A DNA stretch of 64,000 nucleotides. Origin: Garcia nutans (lineage: Eukaryota > Streptophyta > Magnoliopsida > Malpighiales > Euphorbiaceae). The position numbers and the translations under genes are program-made. This document shows, piece after piece, positions 22,583 to 33,906 of this stretch. The notes beneath the pieces are model-generated. The model did no database searches. It saw nothing but the letters and a program-made list of their open reading frames with translations, and had not been told where the DNA came from. The stretch covers positions 17,876,501-17,940,500 of the forward strand of contig CANTUV010000007.1 of assembly GCA_947685225.1 (NCBI GenBank). Reading direction: 5' to 3'. Position 1 is the stretch's first letter. Each line of letters opens with the position of its first letter.

Positions 22583-25095
22583 AAGGAGGGATGACGGTGG
22601 TCCCTAATAAAAATGATGAGTTGATTCCAACAAGAACAGTTACCGGTTGGAGGGTTTGCATAGACTACAGGAAATTGAATGATGCAACTAGGAAGGACCA
22701 TTTTCCTTTACCCTTCATTGATCAGATGTTGGAGAGGTTATCCGGGCATGAGTATTACTATTTTTTGGATGGTCTTTCAGGCTATTTCCAAATTCCTATC
22801 ACCCCAAAAGACCAAGAGAAAACTACATTCAGCTGCCCATATGGGACATTCGTATATCGAAGAATGCCATTTGGGTTGTGCAATCAGAGGTGCATGGTGG
22901 CAATCTTTGATGAACTTGTTGAGGATATTATGGAGGTATTTATGGATGATTTCTCGGTCTATGATAGCTCATTTGACAGATGTTTGGAAAATCTTGAAAG
23001 AGTCTTGATGAGATGTGAGGAAACCAACTTAGTGCTTAATTGGGAAAAGTGTCATTTCATGGTTCAAGAGGGAATTGTGTTAGGACACAAAATTTCAAGC
23101 AAGGGAATTGAGGTGGATCGGGCCAAGGTAGACACCATTGAGAAGTTACCACCACCCACATCTGTGAAGGCCATCATAATTTTTCTAGGACATGCAGGTT
23201 TTTATCAGAGGTTCATTCAAGATTTTTCTAAGATAGCCCGTCCATTGACAAGACTCCTTGAGAAGGATGTGGATTTTATTTTTAATAAGGAATGTTTGAG
23301 AGCATTCACAACTCTTAAGGATAAATTGACCCATGCTCCAATCATGGTAGCTCCCAATTGGAATCTACCATTTGAACTAATATGCGATGCAAGTGACTTT
23401 GCAGTGGGAGCAATCTTGGGTCAATGCAAGAAGAAATACTTCCAGCCTATCTACTATGCAAGCAAGACCTTGAACACAGCTCAAGCTAATTACACAACTA
23501 CAAAGAAAGAGCTGCTAGCTGTGGTTTTTGCTTTTAACAAGTTTAGATCATATCTAATCTTGTCAAAAGTGATTATTTATATAGACCATTCGGCTTTGAG
23601 GTACTTATTTACAAAAATTGATGCTAAGCCTAGGCTAATCCGTTGGGTTTTGTTGTTGCAGGAATTTGACTTGACGATTCAAGACAAGAAAGGAGCTGAA
23701 AATCTGGCAGCAGATCACCTTTCTTGCTTGGAGAATCCAACCTTGGAGAGGTTTGAAGAAGGGGACATTGATGATCACTTCCCCGATGAGCAGTTGTACG
23801 CCATGGTAAGTGAGGTAAGTAATTTAAATTTTGAAACACCTTGGTTTGCAGATTTTGCTAACTATTTAGCTGTTAGGGAACTTCCTAAGGACTTAACTTA
23901 TCAAGAAAAGAAGAAATTCTTTTCTGATTTAAAGTATTATTTTTGGGAGGATCCCTTTTTGTTTAGATTATGTAAGGATCACATGATAACAATGAACATT
24001 CTTAGTAAATGCCATGCTGGACCAACTGGCGGTCATATGGGAGCCAATAGGACTGCTCAAAAGGTACTAGAATCAGGATTTTATTGGCCCACTTTGTTTA
24101 GGGATAGCAACAAATTTGTGAACCACTGTGATCATTACCAAAGGACTAGAAACATATCATCTCGTGATGAGATGCCCCAAAATGGAATTTTAATGTGTGA
24201 AGTTTTTGATGTATGGGGGATCGATTTTATGGGACCGTTTCCAAATTCCCTTGGTAACAAATATATTCTTGTAGCAATAGACTATGTATCTAAATAGCCT
24301 GAAGCCCAAGCCTTGGCAACCAATGATGCTAGGGTTGTGATGAAGTTTTTGAAGAAGTTATTTTCTCGATTTGGTACACCAAAAGCAATTATAAGTGATA
24401 GGGGTACTCACTTTTGTAACTTTTAGCTTGAGAAAGTTTTCAAAAGATTAGGAATTACACATAGGTTTGCTACTCCTTATCATCCCCAAACTAGTGGCCA
24501 AGTTGAGAACACGAACAGGGAGATAAAAAGAATTTTATAAAAAACTGTAGAGCGATCCCGAAAGGATTGGTCCGAGAAATTAGACAATGCTCTATGGGCT
24601 TTTAGGACTGCATTCAAAACTCCCTTGGACACTATGTCATTTAGGCTGGTATATGGAAAAGCTTTCCATTTACCTGTTGAAATTGAACATCATGCATTTT
24701 GGGCTATAAAATAGATTAACCTTGATCTAGCTAGTGCAGGTGAAAGAAGAAAATTGCAGGTAAATGAGTTGGATGAGTGGAGATTGCAAGCTTATAAAAA
24801 TGCAAGAATGTATAAGGAACGTACTAAGAGATGGCATGATGCTCGCATTAAGGAGCGAAAAGAGTTTCAAGCGGGAGATCAGGTATTATTGTACAATTCG
24901 AGGCTTCGACTCTTTCCAGGTAAGTTAAAATCTCGATGGTCTAGTCCTTTTACAGTTAAGGAAGTTTTCCCCTTTGGAGTGGTTGAAATCACTCATCCAG
25001 AAAAAGGTGATTTTAAGGTAAATGGGCATAGGCTCAAGTTATACTTTGGGGGGGAAATACATGACTTGAAGGAGGTTTTACACCTCCAAGACTAG

Positions 25096-26510
25096 GGAAA
25101 TTTGCCCTGGACGTCCAACTAATACAACGTTAAAGAAGTGCTGGGTGGGAGACAACCCGCCATGTTATTCGTTCTTTAATTTTTATGTCTTTAATTTCTG
25201 TGTTTTTGGTTTGTGTCTCAAATTTTTAGTTTATGCATACTCACATTGCGGACAATGTGAATCTTTAAGTGTAGGGTGCATTTTGTGTTTTGTGTTTTTA
25301 CTTTTAAGTTATTTTTGTTTAAGTTAGTTAATATTTTTAATGTTTTTCTTTGAATAAATTAATTTTGGAAAGTTCAATTATTATAAATTGTTGATTGATG
25401 ACCTTTGAATTTTTGAAGCATGAATTTGAGAATTGAGTAGAATTGGTGCTTATTGTCAATTTTGTTGGTTTTTCCTTGCATTGCCTTTAACCTAGTGAGG
25501 AATTGAGCCATCAACTTATTATTCTTTTTATGAGTGTAAACATCTTTGATTGATGAATTGCTAGAACTTGCTTTGACATGCATTTTAAGATTACATAAAA
25601 ATTTCAATTAGGCATCAAGATGATTAAGGCAATTAGGTGAATCCACTTTGGCTTCAAAAGACCAACCCTATTTTAAACCTTAGTTAGCCAATTTTGAGCC
25701 TATTTAGTTTCTCCTTTTCTTTCTTTTTCGCAATACTACTAACTTTGAAATATGCTATTTTATCTCTTACCCTTTTCATTAGGTCAAGAGCATTTTAAGA
25801 GCGTTTATGACCGAGTGTTGTGTTGAATTAAGTGTGGGGTTAAATTTAGTAGGTTTAAGATTACAAACTATTATGTTTTTTAGCTGCAAAATAAAAAAAA
25901 AGAGAGAAAAAATAAAAAATAAAAAAAAATGATAAGTATAATTGTTGTTCTTGTTTAAAGGGTTGGAATATGTTTGGGAATAATCATTAATAAGTGAGTT
26001 CCCTTGAAAAGCTCTTCAATGTCAAGGGGTAGTTAAGAGGAAGGTATTTTGGGATTGTTGGGTTATACTTATGATCGGTTACTTCATTCTTGAAGTGCTC
26101 TTGAACTTAATAATTAAGCTCACATTGCCTAAATGTCATACCTTTCCCTTAACCCCATTACAACCAAAGAAAGACCTTTTGATTGATGCTTAATTGTAAT
26201 TATGTGGTGAAGATTTGACTAATAAGCAAGCCTATGGCGATAATCTTTCATTGATTGTTATGAGTGTAAACACCACCATGATCAAACACTTTTAAGAGTT
26301 GGTAAGGGAGTGACAACATTGGTTATGCATGGAAAGGCACTTAATTGCTTGGGTATCGATTTTGTTCGATTTAATATTGATTGCGGATTTAGGGATAGGG
26401 AAGTCTTGAAACATTTTTATAACTCTTGAACTTAACAAAATTTATCTTGTTTAGCTTGTTTTGATTTTAGCCTTACTTGGAGACAAGCAAGGAATTAAGT
26501 GTGGGGTATT
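25096..26510 (+). other. Element B 3' non-coding region
   Basis: There is no third ORF here, unlike element G. Just after pol the sequence has AAGAAGTGCTGGGTGGGAGA, an echo of AAGAAGCGCTAAATGGGAGG in G (opposite strand of 52927-52950). Three GTGTGGGG-type words occur near 25266 (GTGTAGGG), 25832 and 26499; the last is the polypurine tract. An A-rich stretch lies at about 25888-25930. Confidence 0.75.
26497..26510 (+). promoter_or_regulatory. Element B polypurine tract
   Basis: AAGTGTGGGGTATT directly precedes TGATGAGATC, the start of the 3' LTR. Element G has AAGTGTGGGGTAG in the same place. Confidence 0.85.
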
Positions 26511-28299
26511 TGATGAGATCAATTTTGCACTTGTTTTTAGTATGATTTTTATGTGTTTTTAGTTAATGTTTCATTTGATTTTTGTTTAAAGTTTGTTTTA
26601 AGTGTTTGTTTTAGGTTAAAGTGCAAAAAAACTCCCTTGGATGATCAAAACAATGAAGGAAGAGCATGAATCAAGCAAGACATGGCCAAGCCAAAGCAAG
26701 CTTGGCCGTGTCCCTCAAAAGAATTTCAAGGCAGTAGCTGACACAGCCAGGAGACACGGCCAAGCCACTGACCGTGTCTCACCTAAAGGGAAAAACCAAA
26801 GAAATCAAGAAAGAAAGGAAAATTTGGCAGTAGCTGACACTAGCAGGTGACACGGCCAAGCCACTGGCCGTGTCACATGATACGGCCACAAGCTTGGTCG
26901 TGTCCCATCTTAAGCCAAGGAACAAAGGACCAAGCAAAGAATGAAATAAAAGAAACAGAAGGTGACACACCCACATGACACGGCCAAGCCATTGGCCGTG
27001 TCACATGACATGACCACAAGCTTGGCCGTGTCACTCCTTGAAGAACAAAGAAAAGAAAGAAAGAAAGAAAGAGAGGCAGTGATGGACACGACCAACTAGC
27101 TTGGCTGTGTCCCAAAGAGAAATGAGAGACACTGCCAAGCCACTCATGGCTTGGCCGTGTCACCTATAAAATATTGAATTCTTTTGCACAGATTGAGGAA
27201 CAAGTGGGGGACAAACAATTTGCTTTTGCCAAAAGAAAGATTAAAGAAAGGAAAAGCTTGCCTAAATGATAAAAAGCAAGATAAAACAAAGGGAAGGTGG
27301 GAGACAAGGGAGAGTGGTGTGAGTTGGAAGGTATGGGTTTGAGCTTGGAATGAAATAAAAAGAGAAGGAAATGCAAGAAACAAGAGCAGACTGGGAGAGG
27401 GAGAAGGAGCAGACTGGGAGAGGGAGAAGGAGCCGACTGCTGGAGCAAAGAGGAGAGTCTTGAGCTGAGCTTGAAGAAGAAGATACATCATATACAAGAC
27501 CTAAACCAAGAATCAAGGATTCAAGTGAAGAAATACAAATTATTCACCATGGATTGTTTGGTTTCTTTTACTCATTTCTCTTGTTCTGTTTTTCTGGTTT
27601 TGAACATGAACTAATTCATTTTCTATCTAGATATTGATGAACCCTAGCTTATTTGTATGGATTGAATAATCTTATTTAATTGAATCATTTGATTGAGTTA
27701 TTTTATTCTTTTGATGCTTAATGATTTATTTCTAATTGATAATAGCATGCTTATTGATTGGTTGCAATTTTCATATTATTGACTTGAGAAAGCTTGATAT
27801 GAATTGAATACTCATAAGGATTGAGGATTGATTGGAGTGCTAGAGATAGACTTACAAGATCCTTTGGTTTATAATTCCTTGTTCTTAATGCAAGATCTAC
27901 TTAATTATGTTTGAGAAGAGATTTCGGCATTCTACTTAGTGATTAGGGATTAATTCACTCGAGAGAGGTTTTAGTCTAATTTAGAGGAATGCCAATTCAA
28001 CTCTATTATGTGATTTAATTGAATTGATTTTCATAAATATAATTGTGGCTAGGAGGATTCAATATCTGGATAGTATTATTACCATCAATCCTTTGTGCAC
28101 AACATTTAATTTCCCTTTACTTTCAGTTATTAAATTAATTGTTTTTAATTACAAAACATCACAAAACTATTGATTTGCTAAACAACGGTTAAGATTTGCA
28201 CTAGTACTTGGCCTTGTCCCTAGTGGAACGATAACTTACTCACTACTTTATTACTTGGGCGACCCGTGCACTTGCGGTATTGCTATAGCACTAGGCGCA
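26511..28299 (+). repeat. Element B 3' LTR
   Basis: The LTR is 1,789 bp, TGATGAGATC to CTAGGCGCA. It matches the partial 5' LTR from 26993 on. Differences include a duplicated GCAGACTGGGAGAGGGAGAA segment near 27386-27430. The next base, 28300, begins element A pol coding sequence. Confidence 0.9.
26680..27165. repeat. GGCCGTGT dyad array in the B 3' LTR
   Basis: At least six dyad units such as GACACGGCCAAGCCACTGGC followed by CGTGTC, with the recurring spacer GGCAGTAGCTGACAC (near 26731 and 26826). This is the same module seen in E and G. Confidence 0.85.
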
Positions 28300-31166
28300 A
28301 AAAGGGAAGTAGAATTTGCTATTGATGTAATTTCACGTACAACACCAATATCTATTCCATCTTATAGAATGACACCTCCATAACTAAAGGATTTAAAGGT
28401 GCAACTCCAAGAATTGCTTGATAAAGGATTCATAAGATCTACTATGTCACCTTGGGGTGCACCAGTTTTGTTTATGAAGAAAAAAGATGGTACCCTAAGA
28501 CTATATATAGATTATCGGCAGTTGAATAAGGTGATGGTTAAGAATAAATATCTGTTAACTCAGATAGATGATTTGTTTGACCAGTTGAAGGGAGCAGGTA
28601 TTTTCTCCAAAATTAATCTTAAATCAGGTTACTATCAGATAAAGGTTAAGGAAGTTGATGTTCCAAAAATAACTTTTAGAACTTGATATGGAAATTATGA
28701 ATTTCTTATTATGCCATTTGGTTTAACCAATTCTCCGGTAGCTTTCATGGACTTGATGAATTGAGTCTTTAAACCTTATTTAGATCAGTTTCTAGTTATT
28801 TTTATTGATAATATACTGGTTTATTTCAAGAATAGAGAGAGCATGATAAACACTTGAGAATGGTGCTACAAACATTGAGGGAGAATCAACTATATACTAA
28901 GTTGTCAAAAAGAGACTTTTAGATTATAGAAGTGACATTCCTGGGACACGTGGTATCAGTTGAGGGTATCCATGTAGATCCTAGAAAAATTAAAACTATT
29001 TTGAATTGGCAGCCACCAAAGAATGTAATAAAAGTTCAAAATTTTCTTAGTTTAGCTGGATACTATAGAAGATTTGTGCAAGGGTTCTCAAAAATAGTAT
29101 TTCCTTTAACTAAACTTCTTAGAAAAGAAAATAAATTTAAGTGGGATGATCAATGTCAATCTAGTTTTGAGCAATTGAAGACTATGTTGGCAGAAGCACC
29201 TATTTTGTCACAACCAATTCCAGGTAAAGACTATGTGATTTATAATGATACCTCTCATCAAGGACTTGGTTGTGTATTGATGCAAGAAGTTAAAGTAATT
29301 GCTTATGCTTCTAGGCAATTGAAACCTCACGAACTTAATTATCTCATACATGATTTAGAACTTGTAGTAATTGTATTTGCTCTAAAAATCTGGCAGCATT
29401 ATCTGTATGGTGAAAGGTGTTATATTTTTTTACTGATCATAAAAGTTTGAAGTATTTGCCAATACAAAAAGAGCTCAACTTAAGGCAGAGAAGATGGATG
29501 GAACTAATCAAAGATTACGATTGTATCATCAACTACCATCCTTGGAAAGCTAATGTGGTAGCTGATGCACTAAGCCAAAAGACTTTAGCAGGTATGTTAT
29601 AGATATAAATTGTATAAATATATGTATGTGTATTAAATAACTAAAATGATATAGTATGTTATGATAGCACAATTGAGAGTAGAACCAAATTTAAGGCAGA
29701 AAGTTATAGAAGCTCAAAAACAAAGTCAAAAACTATTGGAAGTGATGGAACAAGTGCACAAGGGTGAAAAGTCAGATTATGTTGTTCTAAAAGATAGTGG
29801 TTTGCATTATAGGGGTCGATTGTGTGTTCCAGATGTTAAGAAGCTGAAGGAGAGTATTCTTAATGAAGCTAACAAAACTATTTATACCGTGCATCCTTGA
29901 AGTAATAAGATGTATCAGGATTTAAAGCTTTTTTATTAGTGGCCTGGCATGAAACAGGATATCACTGAATATGTTAGTCGATGTTTAATATGCCAAAAAA
30001 TCAAAGCAGAACACTAAGTTTCATCAGGTCTTTTACGACCCATCTCAATACCAGAGTGGAAGTGGGATAGAGTCACCATGGATTTTATGACTGGTCTTCC
30101 GAACACCCAAAAGAAGCATGATGCAAATGGGTGATTGTTGATAGACTAACTAAATCAACTCATTTTCTTCCAATACGGGCTGACTACTCTTTAAATAGAC
30201 TTGTTGAATTGTATATTAATGAGATAGTCAAGCTTCATAGAGTGCTAGTGTCTATTATTTCAGATCGAGATCCGCACTTTACGTCGAGATTTTGGAAATT
30301 TTTTTAAAAAGCATTGGGTACTCGACTTCATTTCAGTACTGCATTTCATCCATAGACCGATGATCAATCAAAAAGGGTGATACAAGTGCTTGAAGATATG
30401 CTAAGAAGTTGTATAATTGAGTTTGAAGGTAGCTGAGACAGACATTTTCCTTTAATAGAATTTGCTTATAATAACAGTTACCAGACAAGTATCGCCATAG
30501 CACCATATGAAGCACTATATAAAGCACTATATGGAAGAAAATGTAGAACTCCAATTTGTTGGACAGAATTAAGTGAGAGCAAGCTTGTGGGACCTGATCT
30601 TATCAGGAAAACTGAGGATAAAGTGAAGATTATAAAGAATAGGTTGAAGGTTGCAATGGATAGGCAAAAATCTTATGCAGACTTGAAGCAGTGAGATATT
30701 AAGTACAATGTGGGAGATAGGGTGTTCTTAAAAGTATCTCCATGGAAGAAAGTTTTTTGTTTTGGGAAGAGAGAAAAACTAAGTCCTAGGTTTATTGGAC
30801 CATATGAAGTACTTGAACATGTTGGTCTAGTAGCCTATCGACTAGCTTTACCTCCAAAACTAGCAAAGATTCATAATGTATTCCATGTGTCGATGCTTAG
30901 AAAATATAGATCGAATCCTTCGCATGTGATATAAGCAGAGTCTATTGAAGTCCAGCCAGATCTGAATTACGAAGAAGAACCAGTTGCTATTTTGGCTCAT
31001 GAGATGAAGGAGTTACGAAACAAACGTATTCCTTTAGTAAAATTATTGTGGCAGAATCATTCGGCTGAGCAAGCCACATGGGAAAGTAAGGCAACGATGC
31101 GACAACAATAACCTCAATTATTTCAAATGTCTGAAATAGGTAAATTTCGAGGATGAAATTTCTTAA
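28300..31166 (+). pseudogene. pol: Element A pol (RT, RNase H, integrase, chromodomain)
   Basis: The piece opens with REVEFAID, the protease-RT linker, followed by RT with [18 protein letters not shown] and a damaged catalytic box (F-I-D-N instead of F-I-D-D). RNase H has YNDTS (usually YSDAS) and, after a frameshift near 29430, TDHKSLKYL. Integrase follows: a zinc region, [17 protein letters not shown] and an altered STAFHP segment. Then come a GPYEVLEHVG domain and NVFHVSMLRKY. A chromodomain-like stretch ends in WESKATMRQQ, and the last codons read F-E-D-E-I-S-stop (31146-31166). More than ten stops and at least three frameshifts are visible. This ending identifies the clade. Confidence 0.9.
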
Positions 31167-31178
31167 GAGAGAGAGAAT
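31161..31178 (+). promoter_or_regulatory. Element A polypurine tract
   Basis: The purine run AAGAGAGAGAGAA lies between the end of pol and the LTR start TGTAATGTTTG at 31179. Confidence 0.8.
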
Positions 31179-33906
31179 TGTAATGTTTGAAATTTTAAAC
31201 AATGGTTTTCTGTTAACCATTGATAATGGATTGTGTATAGTGATGAAAGTGACTTTGGGTATTTGAAATAAGTGGGAAAGTAGGATGAATCAAGCTTTAA
31301 AAAGTAGAAAGTTTGATCCGGGTATGAATGAAATTAGTATTTCTGGAAAAGAATTTTAAAGTTATAAAAATTTATGAAAATGTCCTTAACTCTAAAAGTG
31401 AATTTTAACGAGTTAAATTATGAAATATAAATTGTAGGACTTTAAATTAACTAGATAAACTATTTTTACGGGACTAAAAATTGAATTAGAATTAAAAATT
31501 AAGAGATAGGGTGTACCATAGCTATTATGAGCTTGTCCTTACATAATCAAGTCTATAATATTATAAATATGAGAGCCTAGAAATTTCTCCTTTCTTCTAC
31601 CATCATCGCACACCAACCATCACCACCATCATTAAACTTCATTTTATTTCATCCTTCTTTCATCAATTCAAGTAAAAATCAAGAGGAGATTATATCTAGT
31701 TGTTAATCTCTAAAAGAATTAGTTAGATTAGACATGATTACCCATAAGAAATCAAAGAGAAAAAAGAGAAAAGAGAAGGAGAGGAGTTCTTGAAAGAGGT
31801 ATGTGCTTGTGTGCAAATAGTTAGCTTTCTTTGAATTTTAATGCTTGAATAAGTTAATTGGATCATTTTAATTGAGTAATTTGCTAAAGAATTGAATTAA
31901 AAAAAAATATGTAGTGCAAGGAAAGATTAAAGAATCATCATATGAACTTTATTTCAAATTTATAAGAAATAAGTGTGATAATATTATTTTGATTAAGAAT
32001 GATGGCTATGGAGTGTTGATAACTAAGTTTATTATTAAAGATTTGATTAATTGAGGATTAAGTAAAGTATTTGATTTGGATTCTTTTTATTTGAAGGTTT
32101 GGTTTTTGGTTCATTTTTATCATAGTTATTAAATGTATTTAGATTATTTTGGCTTAAAATGCAAGTTGGAACACCTTTGGCTCACATAAAGGTAAATTTT
32201 TAAGTTTGACAGATTCTAGAAAATCCACATAGGCATGTGTTTTTCATCAACATGGGCATGTAAATTTTTCAGATGTTGTAACTTTATTTCTAGCATCGTT
32301 TTGAAAAGCATAGGCATGTGTTTTTCATCAACACGGGCATGTAAATTTTTCAGATGTTGTAACTTTATTTCCAACAGTGTTTTGAAAAGCATGGTCATGT
32401 GTTTTTCATCAACACAGGCATGTAAATTTTCCAGATGCTTTAACTTTATTTCTAGCAGTTTTTTGAAAAGCATTGCCATGTGGATTTCCTAGACACGCCC
32501 ATTAGACATGCCCATGTGCACTCTGTAACCCTAATTTTCTTCTTTTTTAACCCAAAAACACTTTATTTCTCATGTTAATATAATTTTCTTGTTCAATTAT
32601 CATTTATAACATAATTATTACTAAAAAATATGCAAGTTTGTCAAATTAAAGGTTAAAATTTTGAAAATGTCTATAAGTTAGTTTGCAAAGAAGCCTTTCA
32701 ATTTTGTAAGTATTAATTAAGGATTATAGTATCATTTTATTGAAGTGATATGTAATTAAATATTATTAGAGGTGAATAAGTAATAAATTGCTCAAACCAT
32801 ACTGATGTTAAACCTATTTTAGGGTTGAATGGCTAACCGGAGGCTGGATATCCATAGTGAAAGTGGACACTTCATGCCATTAGTGGACACATCGTGTCAC
32901 CAATGATAGTAGGTATATTTGCCAAAAGTTAATACATTTGACAGTGGTCCTTTGGCCATATTTTTTATATTAGGCATTAAATTAACGACAGTGACCCGTT
33001 ATCCAAAATTAAATTCTAAATTCAGTGTGTACGGGCAAAGTAAAAGAATTACATATGATGTGAACAATATGCCTTGTGACTTATTTATTAAAATTATCGA
33101 ACATTAAGTTTTCTTGTGCTGAGTATATCGAATATACAAATTTATCAAATTTCTATTAAAGTACCAAAGTGGTGATTTTATTATTTTTCATGAATGATAA
33201 TTTAAAGTTATCTTTCTTAATATTTTCTTGCATATTATGAATACACAAGCATCACTAAGCTTTCTTTAGCGTATTAAATTTGTTTCTGACACACAGATCA
33301 AACAAGACGAGAAGAACCTGTTGAATGAGATTTATAGAGAACCAAATTAACTGCATCACAAAAAGATCTTCTAAAAAATATTATGTATAAAGAGTTTTAG
33401 ATTGTTCACATGGAGGAGATATTTATTTTGAATGAAAGTTGTATAAGTTTATGGGTAGTATGTTTTATATATATATATAGGTGTATGTCTAGTTTTTGTC
33501 AACTAGCATGAGAGTTTTGTAAATTACAATAATTTCATGTATGTATATATATATATATAATGCATGTTCATGTTAATTTATGTTGAGGTTTTGCTTAGAT
33601 TTGTGTGGTGTAATAGAAATGGATAGTTTGAGGAATGAATATATAAAAAACTTAAGAAATGAAAATTTTCTTTGAAAGGCAATTTAAAATAAAATACACG
33701 GGTGTGATGTTCTATTAGACACGACCGTATTGCTTATTTTTTTTAAAGAGGCAGTATTAATTTAAAACACACGGGTGTATCAGCCTTGGTTGATATAGAT
33801 GTGTTCTTGTCTTAAGTAAAAATATTTTTTTTCAAATTCTATCAAATTGAGTGTTTTGACAATATCTCTTTATAGTCAAGTGTACGAACTATTTAAGGGT
33901 GTTATA
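31179..33906 (+). repeat. Element A 3' LTR
   Basis: The LTR is about 2.73 kb, from TGTAATGTTT to GGTGTTATA (a TGTTACA-type end with one change). The right boundary is inferred from the family ending and could be off by a few bases. It carries an 81-bp tandem repeat, GGCATGTG/CACGGGTGTG words and a worn CTAAGC/TTTAGCG dyad at 33253-33271. Confidence 0.75.
32231..32480 (+). repeat. 81-bp tandem repeat, three copies, in LTR A
   Basis: Units begin at about 32231, 32312 and 32393, with a partial fourth at about 32474. Each holds a worn dyad of the type GGCATGTG...CACGGGCATG plus a CAGATGTTGTAACTTTATTT spacer. Because 81 is a multiple of three, long-looking frames arise on both strands, but they are not genes. 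Confidence 0.88.

Larger units (their letters stand above)
22227..25095 (+). pseudogene. pol: Element B reverse transcriptase, RNase H and integrase
   Basis: This is the third piece of B's pol. It starts with the end of the linker (stop at 22301-22303), then ADIKGISPS and RT. A 47-bp tandem duplication at 22489-22582 shifts the frame inside the RT start. RT has [11 protein letters not shown] and the FMDD box, but lacks five residues between GLCN and QRCM where the family has APATF (near 22885). RNase H has CDASDFAVG. Integrase has an HHCC domain with one cysteine changed (HCDHYQR), catalytic D in WGIDFMG, D in ISDRGTHF and E in SGQVENT. In-frame stops occur at 24295, 24424, 24538 and 24712. 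The C-terminal VNGHRLKLYF region is complete and ends at 25095. Confidence 0.92.
1..28299 (+). mobile_element. Element B: Athila-lineage Ty3/gypsy retrotransposon, nested host of C, D and E
   Basis: This plus-strand element runs from a 5' LTR cut by the window edge, through a tRNA-Asp primer site, gag, protease, RT, RNase H and integrase, to a polypurine tract and a complete 3' LTR. The reading frame is interrupted by element C at 3404-5892 and by element D at 6460-22226. Both leave perfect 5-bp target duplications, and the B frame resumes exactly beyond each, so the split is certain. Its RT style (FMDD box) and integrase style (HPQTSGQVE) match the Athila group. B itself lies in the pol gene of element A, which resumes at 28300. 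Stops, an RT deletion and a 47-bp duplication make it inactive. Its left target-site copy is outside the window. Confidence 0.93.
28300..33906 (+). mobile_element. Element A: old Tekay/Del-type chromovirus, right part
   Basis: Coding sequence starts in mid-gene at 28300, directly after the B LTR, so element B is inserted in A. Present here are RT, RNase H, integrase with GPY/F-like and chromodomain regions, a polypurine tract and a 3' LTR. Its 5' LTR, gag and protease would lie to the left of B, outside the window. Many stops and frameshifts show that it is the oldest element here. Confidence 0.9.

Noticed and set aside
32216..32492. Two overlapping 85-87-codon repeat proteins on opposite strands
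   Set aside because: They are produced by the 81-bp tandem repeat, whose length is a multiple of three. No start context, no homology, and located inside LTR A.
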